A stretch of DNA of 64,000 bases from the NCBI GenBank assembly GCA_935421135.1, contig OW285187.1, forward strand, positions 12,053,929 to 12,117,928. Direction: 5' to 3'. Below, one piece after another: positions 55,034-64,000 of the stretch (position 1 is the first letter of the stretch; every line of letters begins with the position of its first letter). The notes beneath the pieces were generated by a model. It saw nothing but the letters and a program-made list of their open reading frames with translations, was not told the origin of the DNA and searched no databases. The stretch comes from Bugulina stolonifera. Its lineage: Eukaryota; Bryozoa; Gymnolaemata; Cheilostomatida; Bugulidae. Made by a program: the position numbers and the translations under genes.

Positions 55034-55784
55034 CGCAGCCTCCAGCTATAGGTTCAAGATTTCTCTTTGGTTACCAAATGAATGAATGAGCTGCACTATT
55101 GTGTCGATGCAAACTTGATTAGCCCATGCACTAATTAAAAGGTGGAGCCTCAGTGATTACTATCTAATACATGACTGGTTCATTTGCAATATTTGGTAAA
55201 AGTTGCACAATAACATACAATAGATTCATGATGAATTTGATCCTTTGAGATTTTACACAAAATTTACATAGTGAAAGAATATGAAAGTGGTATGAAAAAA
55301 AAATATTTTAGGTCTTCCGAATTGACTTTATAGTAATGGCTTTGACAGCTTTTGCATTGATTTTTGCCATCTTGATAGAATATGCACATTTACCGAGTAT
55401 TGATTGGAATGTGCTACATGTATGCACAACTGCAATATCACGCAAATCAAATATTAATATACACTCTATATTTATGGAGGTATCCCCTGAAGTTTTCCAA
55501 AAAGGAAATTAACACCTTTTATTCACAAGTATTACTCATTGTATGCACATTCAGTCAGTTGATTTATCTAGTCTACTCTTCAGCCAACTTGATGTAAATT
55601 AAAAGCACTTTGGTCTACATAATCCAGTACTTCTATGTCATCATGCTATTCAATATTATATCCCTGGAGCCTGCATCCAATAGTGACAAGTACTTGCATG
55701 TAATAACAATATATATAATAATATAACATTGCAATATAAAATTATTTATGTCATGCATATAATTATGTCTGTGTGTGTGTGTTC

Positions 55785-56025
55785 TGTCCTAGGGCAGGTC
55801 CCTCATTCTACTGCTCCTTTCCAAAATTCTCTATTTTCTGCCTCCTTCAAACTATATTTCTCTCCATTTTTTATATCATCTGTCATCATCATTCTTTTTT
55901 CCCTCTGGGTTGTTTCCCTTCTATCCTTCCTTCAATTACAACCTTCACTAAGCCCTCATGTCTGAACATATGTCCCACCCATCTCTTCTTTCTTGACCTG
56001 ATATTTTCCACCAATTCTCAAGGTA
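55785..56025 (-). pseudogene. Fragment of a non-LTR retrotransposon reverse transcriptase C-terminus
   Basis: The minus-strand translation contains SRKKRWVGHMFRHEGLVK followed by EGRIEGKQPRGKKR and TDDIKNG. This is the hallmark region after the RT domain of many animal LINEs (Arg/Lys-rich, W-GH, G-R-GKR, RGR, W/DDI). Only about 70 codons remain, with no flanking ORF. Confidence 0.65.
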
Positions 56026-56281
56026 TGCATGGTATAAATAATTTTGTTTTTAACTGTGCATATCATATAATAGGAAGTTACTTCCACCTTACACTTGCAC
56101 CATGCTGAATATTGTTTACTACATCCAATGCAATAGAATTTGCAGTTCCCCGCTTGATACTAGGATGAATTTGTATTATTATTAGAGAAATTAGCTGTTA
56201 AAATATGCCTGGACTGGTAATCAGGGAAATGATCAGCTACAGAATATGGTATTAGAACTCAGGCTAAGTATTATCAGTAGA

Positions 56282-56419
56282 CAGGCTTGCCAAGCTCCAC
56301 TGATGAAAATCAGGGAGATTCAGCATTCTGGTGGGAGGTGTCCATTTTGGGTGGGGTACCAAAGTTTGAGTTGAAAATCAGGGAGTCTCCTGCAGAATCA
56401 GGGAGAATTGGTAAGCCTG
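56282..56419. mobile_element. 138-bp hAT-type MITE with 8-bp target duplication
   Basis: Ends CAGGCTTGCCAA and the complement of CAGGCTTACCAA; flanked by perfect TCAGTAGA at 56274-56281 and 56420-56427. The interior repeats ATCAGGGAG. Non-coding. Confidence 0.88.
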
Positions 56420-56811
56420 TCAGTAGACCTAAAATGTATGAGCTAAGTCAAGTAAGCATTTGGTATTGCTCATTCAACATGCAGATTGAAGGGAAAACCT
56501 ATATTATGTAGACTATTCCATTAGGCCCAAAACTTCATATGAATCAAGCATCATCAATGTAATATAATTGTACAGAAAAATGAACAACATACATGTATTT
56601 GTTGTATGTTTATGGTTTTCTACCCATTCTCTGTGCTGCACTTCATTATGTAGCCTATTCAACTGAGGTAGGTCTACCTGTTTATACATGAGATCTGCAC
56701 AGAGAAGTTGTACCAGTAACACACAATATATGGGGCAGTTTTCCTTAGCTTGGTGATGAGTAATTAACTTTTGTAGTTTTAAAGACCAATTACCCTTCCT
56801 GGGCCAGAAGT

Positions 56812-56950
56812 AATACTACCTCAGAGATAATAATAATATACAGTATAGCGCCCATTTACAATACTACCTCAGAGATAATAATAATATACAATATAACGCC
56901 CATTTACAATACTACCTTAGAGATAATAATAATATAGTGTCCAGTTACAA
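56812..56950 (+). repeat. 48-bp unit in about three tandem copies
   Basis: Unit starts AATACTACCTCAGAGATAAT at 56812, 56860 and 56908, nearly identical. Confidence 0.9.
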
Positions 56951-57297
56951 TCTCCCTCAATGGTTGACCAAAATAGACTAGTGCACGACATGACTTACAT
57001 TGTATAGTGTACACTCTATACAAGTATATATTGGTTTTATAAAAAATAACTTACCTCAGTCAAGATAAAGATATGCGAGCACAGACAGATTGAGCTTTCC
57101 TATATTGGAGTCAGTCAGCTTAATGCTGTTAAGTTCCTCTGGTGGAAAATGGAGGAGGCATAGGCATAATATGAATGTTGAATGTAATATATTATATTAC
57201 ATACAATATGGGAATATATTATTATGGACTATCTGAAGTATGCTCGTCAGTAATTAAGAATTATTTTAGTAGAAGCCCTTTGGTAAGTGACAATTGG

Positions 57298-57525
57298 AAA
57301 GTTTACACGAACATCTACTTGAGCAGACTAAAAATAGTAATTTAGGGATGGTATTTTGTACACAAGTGCAATTGATGTACACCAGTATGATACATACATG
57401 TATTACAATGTCAAGTCATGTAATAGTATGTATCATACTGGTTTTCATCATTTGCACTTGTGTACAAAATACTATCTTGAATTTACTATTTTTAGTCTGC
57501 TCAAGTAGATGTTCATGTAAACTTT
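57298..57525. repeat. Foldback element, about 107-bp arms
   Basis: The left arm AAGTTTACACGAACATCTAC ... is complementary to the right arm almost to the centre near 57411 (ACATGTATTACAATGTCAAG). Only a handful of mismatches. Miniature foldback transposon or snapback duplication; no target duplication recognised. Confidence 0.85.
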
Positions 57526-58211
57526 GTATGTTACATTTATAATTATAATTTATATTTATTGCATATCAATAATATACAAGTAGATCCCCGTATTACATTT
57601 GGAATCATCTGCTCTCAGTAGAAGAGAATACACAACTCCAAAATACTCGAGAAATATTATGTAACAGGAACTATAAATAGAGGAAAGTAATGGAAACGCT
57701 GTCAGCTACATGATGCTAGTCCGAGTATATCTCGCACCTACATGCTTACGAAGATTTACAAATTGCACATTTCAATAAATGCTCTACTCGGTATATCCCG
57801 TTTCTATAAACAGAAAAACTTTCTGCATAATTTAAAATTACAATTTTCTTCATGTAATACACATGATCGATGTAGTCTACCACTGCTTATGATTCCCTAT
57901 TGGTTGACTTTATGTTTTAGTCTCAATTAATCGACATGGTAAACATAACAAAATTAGTATAGTGAACTAACAGCCAATATCAATATATACCAGAATTAGA
58001 ATTAGAATAATTATAATATAATTATTATAATTATTTTTATTATATGATATCAATATTAAATATCAATATGCAAAACATTTAATTTTTTAAACATAACTAT
58101 AGATATTTAATATATTTATATTCATATTATATATATTTATGTTCACATTGATTATTCATTATTGCTATTTCACAGCTAACTTGCCAGCATTTAAATTTAC
58201 AAAAAAATAAT

Positions 58212-58340
58212 GATTACCACTACTACTACCACTACTTTTAAATCAATGAAGGAAGATCATAGGTACTCGCCATGTAATACATGATGCTATGATCTTCCTT
58301 CATTAATTTAAAAGTAGTGGTGGTAGTAGTAGTGGTAATC
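58212..58340. repeat. Foldback hairpin, about 50-bp arms
   Basis: GATTACCACTACTACTACCA ... GGAAGATCAT pairs with ATGATCTTCC ... GGTAATC; loop about 28 bp. Non-coding. Confidence 0.85.
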
Positions 58341-59288
58341 TTGCTATGCTAAATAATTTAATTTTATTAATATTATAATAAAAATTTTATTTATTATTAA
58401 TTATACTACTTATATTTGTCATATAATTATTTTATATTAATATTTGCTATCAATAGCGTTATAAATAGTAATATATTACTGTCATGATCATTCAATTCAT
58501 TATCTTAGTCATTAATTGACTTGATGAATAGAAGCATGCATTTGATATCCTCACTTCTGATTATGAATAGAATATTAGCAGAGGTAATAGGATGAGCATA
58601 AATGTAGCTGACCTTCACAGAGGAATGCTAATTCTTATAACCTCCGTTTTCCTATTGAGAAGGATTATTAGTTTTATGCAGCATATGTATGTCATAGATG
58701 CTAATTCAGGTATACTAGTTCGATAATACTGTCAGCTATTTTATTTTACACCTTTGACAGGATAATGTATTTTCTATCTTTGATTTTTCTACCCCATTTG
58801 GTGTGTAGCTTCTTTAAGTTGCTTTCGCGTTCTGAATGTAGAATTCATTTTTACCTCTCAATATTCTTTAAGCAATGGATTGATTTTTCTAGCATGTCAA
58901 GAAATTTCCTGGTTTTAATTTTGCAGAGAATCACACACATATTTTCTGCTTGATGTCTGCAGTATGATGTAATATCATATCTATCATACTAACTGAAGGC
59001 TGAGGTAAGTTGTTGAGGTTTATCTACTATCTATGTGCTGACAAGTACCACTATTTATACAAGCCCCGCAGTCTGATAAGCAATTGGTCTGCGCTATTGG
59101 TTGAATTAGATAATTTCCATTACTGCTCATTTGGTGAAATAAGAACAAGTATGTTAGTGTGTTGCATGCAATGCAGTTTATAGTATAAAAAAATCTGATT
59201 TTTGAATCTTTTTATGGTTTATGATTTAGGCCTACTTATGTCTGGCTTTGGTAATAATGAGAAAAATATTATTTGTGTTTCTTTAGAA

Positions 59289-62200
59289 ATGTCTGTAACA
59301 CACGTGAAGTTATACAGTACCAACTCATGTAATATCCGTGGAAAGCAGACATGGTCTTCAGTCTCATGGTTTGGCAGAAATGGTGAAGGTGTGATTCTTC
59401 TGAATCGTCACAAATCCAAGCTACTTAACATTGGGGATGGCAGTGTTACTAAGCACAACCCTTTGGTGGATAGACTCATCACAGAGAGTGCTATGCTATT
59501 CTCCAGTAGAGATGGTAGGTTATTCACCAGTATAAAGTGCTATGTTATTCACCAGTGGAGTTGGTAGACTATTCACCAGTATAAAGTGCTATGTTATTCA
59601 CCAGTAAAGGTGGTCACTGAGTACAGTCTTCAGGATACAATAGTATTCAATAATTCTTGTGTTTTGAAAAATATGGATCATATTAAAATTCTAAATGTGG
59701 AAATTCCATGTTTAACTATAAACTAGCGTTTCTCTAGTATTACTCTAACATTATTTTAGTATGACCCTAGCATCATGCTAGCATTGTGTTAGCTACACAC
59801 TGGCATCACTCGAGCAGTAAATCGCAGTTGAGACTGCACTAGCACTACTCTTCCCACTCTCAACGTTCTTACATATTGCAGGTCATCTATTGGTTGGTGT
59901 GAAGAAATCAGGTGACATATTTGCTTGGGAGTACTCTAAGAATGTTGTATATGTGATTCATGGGCTAGAAGAATTCAAACAGAAAGGTAACATGGGCCAC
60001 GAGCAACTATAGATTACATTCTACTAACAAAATTATACTACACTAATCTTCATTGGTTCGCAACCTGAAAGAAATTAAAATCGTGTGAAATGTAGATTAA
60101 TCAAATTTTCCTAGTCAATTTCTTAACATTTCTCTCTCTTAGAATGAGAATTAATATAAATTTCACATTGACCTGCTTGTTCAGATGTTAACCGCTCAGA
60201 AAAGTAGCGATCCTGATTTGATGTAGGACTGCTGGTTATAGCACATACCTACTTATAGTCCTAATGTTGTTGCAGGAGACTCGCTGGAGCTACTAATAAC
60301 TGGAGATGTTGAAAGGATTATGGTAGTTAGAAAGTCTGCCATCTTCTATCTGTGGAAGAGGTTAAAGGGAGAGGTGAAGGTCAAACACCCTCCTAAGTTG
60401 ACTTTGCTATCTGGTCAGTGGTTTACTATAGACTCTCCACAGTGGGTTACTCTACCAGCCACAGAACAGGAAGTGGCTAAAGATATCTCCTGTTATGAGA
60501 ACGTAAGTACACAATATTGTATGCAGACGATAATAAGATACAGTAGTCATGAATTTTTAATTTTCTGAATAAATGTTTTTTCCCCAATTTTCTATATACA
60601 TTATTCTAATGACAAAAACTGAAAACAGTTTTATTTTTTTATGTTTATTGCTTGCCTATTCGGCGGGGTGTTATTAGCATAATGTCATACAAATATCTTT
60701 CCCAAAACGAAGGATATTTGTTATCTAAAAGAAAAGGCGGGTCTTCTTAATCTCCCAAATGGTTAACTAACAGAGAGAAATGATTGATTATGCTTCTATG
60801 CCTTACATACCTTCAACAGCAGTCAGTATTTCATAGGCTGCACATATGACTGGCATCTGTTGAAGTTATTACACAGCACCATATAATACCACATGTACAC
60901 ACATTGTACATACATTGTACATACATTGTACACACATTGTACACACATTGTACATACATTGTACATACATTGTACATGCATTGTACATGCATTGTACATG
61001 CATTGTACATACATTGTACACACATTGTACACACATTGTACATACATTGTACATACATTGTACATACATTGTACATACATTGTACATACATTGTACATGC
61101 ATTGTACATGCATTGTACATAATTGATGATAATAAACAGAACTTTACTCTTGATGTTTTATAATTGACAGGAAATATTTAGCAGCGTTGCGTTTGTTGAC
61201 GGTGCTGGTATTCTAAAGCTCTCTACGCTCTTAGTCTCAACTGAACCATCTATATTTGCTCAGAGGTATGTGTTATATAATTATACTATCTAATGCTAGG
61301 TTATCAGTCTCTCCTATATTGTACTGTGATACGATAATTGGAGTATATTATATCTTTCCAAATCCTCCAAGTTGTTTTCCATACACTTCACTGATGTAGC
61401 TACTTAGTGTTGTTGTAGAATGCGACCTCAGGCTGAATGGTTCTCACAGTCTCTGGCTGGTTCAAGTGAGATACCAGTGACGTCCACCCTAGAGCTTCTC
61501 CTGGTTAGATATGCTCCTACAGTCCCTATCTGTGCCGTCATTATAAACCAGCTCTCCGTGAGAGATGAGTGCATCCTGTTTGTCTCCCCGCGTCACAACT
61601 ATCTAGTTTCCTCTAGTCTCTGTTGCCTCAGGCAATCACCGACTACAGGCCGTAGGTAAGTTAATTGAATGCTCAGGCCGTAAGTAAGTTTATTCAACAC
61701 TCAAATGTTCACTTCTATGTGTACATGTGCGTAGTATATTATATTGTAAGATTATTAACATCTGCCATCAGATTTCACATTTATTTGTGTATCATGTTTC
61801 AGTCCATTGTGGATAGCAGATGTGAGATGGACATACAATAGTCTGCTACTCCTTATCCTCACACAGTCTGGATGTGTAGCCATATTGTCTAGAATGGGTA
61901 GCCCTCTCTATCTCTCCACCAGAGAGATGTCTATCAGTGGGACATTTGATCACCTCCTATCCTTACTACCCAGAAATATAATCAGGTACACATTGTACAT
62001 ATGACACACTGGTAGTAACACTTTACAACATTAGTAATTATGAGAAAAATTGAACTTTGGGTTTGTCCCCACCTTCGCTGTGATATTTTATGCTATGTAT
62101 GGTAGGCGTTATCAGAAAATGTAAATGCTACATAAAGGTGAGCGGAGCCCTTGATTTATAACAATAACTGAATATCATAAAATGGTCAATCTACTGATCG

Positions 62201-63770
62201 CACTTCACATAGTAACAAGCCTTTCCACCGAGAGCCAGCTTGGCCAGAGTGATGTTGATGTCACTAATTATTTGTAGTGGTCAAAGAGTTCGTGGATTCA
62301 ATAGAAGCCTGTCTATGTCTTCTGCTATGGAACGCCAAGTATCTCTTAGCTGTTGCTCATTTGCCATGAAGTTTATCTTGTCAGATGGGTATGTCTTACT
62401 TCTGTTTGAATTTAGTTTATCTGTCAGTATATCATACTATACAACTTTTATATCAACTTTGCCATAAGTTTGCAGAGAATATAAAGTTGTGTAGTCAAGG
62501 CCGATTCCACTCTGTGATGTTTATACATCTGACATATACGTTTGTTGTAATATCTAGATCTATGTATGAATGGTTCCACAATCATATAAATCAAACTTTA
62601 TGACACATTTTACTTAGTATTATATTATGGCTTATCCTTGTCATGTGATATTTTAGAAAGAAAGTGCTGATATTCCAGATTCCTGAGGACATAACTACGC
62701 GATCCTTAGCGATGGCATTGTTATCAGATGCCAGGATGGTGCATGAAAAGAGGTTGAGGTCTGCAGTAGAGGAAGTAGCTGCCATATCTTCTAACGGTGA
62801 GACTCTACTCTGTTATTGGTAGAGGCAGTCTCTGGTAACATACTATCTAGTGTCAACAATCTGATATCCATTTTCTTGGTTTCTATTTTTAGACATGAAA
62901 TCATCAGTAGATGTCGACCATCAGCTGAATGCGTCCGCAATGAGATCTTTAACACAAGTATGGTGCTTACTCCTCTCAGCAGACTGCTGGTCTAAAGAGC
63001 TCAAGGATGTCTCCAATGAGGTAGTCAATACTGTAGCACAACTTATTCGCCATCAGATAACTAGTGAAGATGTCAAAGGGAGTGCTGTTAGACTGGTTCA
63101 CACGACTATTACTCTTATCACCATGGTAACGGTGGACTCTGCCAGACAGCATTTACTTCCTTCCGCTGTTAAACTCATCAGCCTCATAGTTCGTCTGCTG
63201 CTTGAGGAGAGACAGGATAATATGGATCTTCAGATCAGGCTGGCGGAAGTCGCCTTCGTCCTGGTCAAAGTTTGTGAGAACATACTTAACAGGTGCTTGC
63301 TTAATACTGTTAACATCGACCATATTGTTAGTAACATAGGAACAGGTGTTTCTATGGTAGATGTTCTATAATATACATGTATATTCAACTGCCCTTCTGG
63401 ATCAATGTATGTATGTACATGTACATTGTATGTACATGCATGTATTAATATTATACGTTTAGAGAGTAGTGTAACAAAGTTAGTAAATCCTATGACCTTT
63501 GATATTTTATGGCTGCTGTATCATTTTTATTTATAGAACTTATTCCATGCTTCCAACACAAAGTATGAATGTCATGGGGGATGACTCCAACCCATGCTGG
63601 ACCCATGAAGTTGCCGCAGACTCATTTTACTCTGTTGAAAGAATTGTACCAGCTGGGAGCGTGGCATCTGCAGAACCTTCTGCAGACGGACACCAAGAAA
63701 CAATGACATCGCTTCCTGTTAGGATACACTCTAGTCTTTCTGTTAACTCATCATCTCTTGTATCAAAATG
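59289..63770 (+). CDS. CPLANE1: CPLANE1 (ciliogenesis and planar polarity effector 1), N-terminal part
   Basis: Exons 59289-59514, 59882-59986, 60276-60502, 61171-61265, 61419-61655, 61803-61985, 62278-62388, 62657-62796, 62893-63292 and 63537-63770, in phase, about 652 residues. The last exon shown could end at GTTAGT (63771) or read on to a TAA at 63847-63849. Vertebrate CPLANE1 is about 3,200 residues, so the gene should run past the window. The match is to the N-terminal beta-propeller-like region: SSVSWFGRNGEGVILLN, then GHLLVGVKKSGDIFAWE, then PLWIADVRWTYNSLLLLILT followed by QSGCVAILSRMG. CPLANE1 recruits intraflagellar transport-A components at the base of cilia; its loss causes Joubert syndrome 17. 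Its presence implies a ciliated animal. An in-frame ATG at 59202 is upstream of the acceptor and was not used. Confidence 0.85.
59507..59612 (+). repeat. Tandem repeat derived from the end of CPLANE1 exon 1
   Basis: A unit of about 54 bp with TTATTCACCAGTATAAAGTG and GCTATGTTATTCACCAGT occurs twice just after the donor. Its words resemble the exon end (GCTATGCTATTCTCCAGTAG), suggesting slippage from exon into intron. Confidence 0.65.
60895..61121. repeat. 11-bp ACATTGTACAT satellite in a CPLANE1 intron
   Basis: About twenty copies of the unit with single-base variants (TACATACATTG, TACACACATTG, TACATGCATTG). The unit contains the palindrome TGTACA, so both strands give Cys/Tyr/His-rich ORFs that are not genes. 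It ends about 50 bp before the next exon. Confidence 0.92.
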
Positions 63771-64000
63771 GTTAGTTATACTTACTACGTGTGTAGATTG
63801 TACTTCAAATAAAGCTTTGCCCCAAAAGCTTGAGGTGTATGTTGTTTAAACTTTTCTGCTTCTTGAAACTAATTCAAACTACTGTTGTTGTTCTTGGAAT
63901 CGGCTTTCCTTCCTCACAAAAAATTTCTACAGTTTGTGGAGCAGAGAAATTCAAACCATTTTGTGACAAACTGTTATCTTGAATACCTACCTTTCTATTT
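63771..64000 (+). other. Window end, CPLANE1 intron or 3' end
   Basis: Follows the GTTAGT donor at 63771. If the frame is read on it stops at 63849, and an AATAAA occurs at about 63809. I favour an intron because the homologue is far longer, but an alternative short end is possible. Confidence 0.4.

Larger units (their letters stand above)
55034..59288. other. Intergenic region between the receptor and CPLANE1
   Basis: Divergent promoters for the receptor (-) and CPLANE1 (+) should lie here. Contents recognised: a LINE reverse-transcriptase remnant, a 138-bp hAT MITE, a 48-bp tandem repeat and two long foldback hairpins. The rest (for example 57540-58200 and 58345-59280) is AT-rich with no gene seen. 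An acceptor (TTTCTTTAG, ending 59286) just before the CPLANE1 ATG implies a 5' UTR exon somewhere in this stretch. Confidence 0.5.

Noticed and set aside
55729..56108. Plus-strand hydrophobic ORFs resembling membrane proteins
   Set aside because: Antisense of a LINE reverse-transcriptase remnant on the minus strand.
59202..59288. Upstream in-frame ATG for CPLANE1
   Set aside because: It lies before a good splice acceptor at 59286, and the shorter start aligns with the family N-terminus.
60823..61163. Cys/Tyr/His-rich ORFs on both strands
   Set aside because: Produced by the 11-bp ACATTGTACAT repeat.

Overview
The window is animal nuclear DNA: AT-rich, with many short spliced genes using canonical GT/AG introns and AATAAA signals, rich in small transposons and in the palindrome TACATGTA. 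The host genes (AHCYL, eIF3F, ASCC2, INO80C, a Cys-loop receptor with vicinal cysteines, CPLANE1) point to a ciliated metazoan, probably a marine invertebrate. The phylum cannot be fixed from this sequence alone.

Layout. 1-4808: right part of a Polinton/adintovirus-like element with three virion-type genes on + (small basic protein, capsid-type protein broken by an in-frame stop, adenain-like protease), a small convergent minus ORF, a 740-bp palindromic tandem array and a GC-rich terminal repeat. 5816-16131 (+): AHCYL (IRBIT-like), 14 coding exons. 17150-18393: decayed hAT transposon with its 8-bp target duplication. 18710-22209 (+): eIF3F, tail to tail with ASCC2 (22429-27825, -). 27826-33268: intergenic DNA with small inverted-repeat elements and a truncated copy of a receptor exon. 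33269-35871 (+): INO80C with a solo LTR in an intron. 36293-55033 (-): nicotinic-type Cys-loop receptor, ten coding exons. 59289 to beyond 63770 (+): N-terminal part of CPLANE1.

The most striking feature is a complete 9,171-bp element at 41541-50711, inserted in a receptor intron. It has long terminal inverted repeats starting AG and ending CT, and a 6-bp target duplication (CACATT), as Polintons/Mavericks have. Its GC-rich termini match the element at 1-4808, by eye exactly over the outer 200 bp. It carries no virion, polymerase or integrase gene that I can see. Instead it has two divergent spliced genes: a minus-strand Cys/His- and Ser/Thr-rich protein I do not recognise, and a plus-strand IkB-like ankyrin protein. 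Between them lies a long CCCGATGTG tandem array flanked by CCAAT and TATA motifs. The virion-gene element has the same plan: an array with the same CCCGATGTGATTC core between opposed TATA motifs. I read the two as members of one family, one with virion genes and one a compact cargo-carrying derivative that could be moved in trans. The family relation is seen in the sequence; the trans-mobilisation and the array's function are inference.
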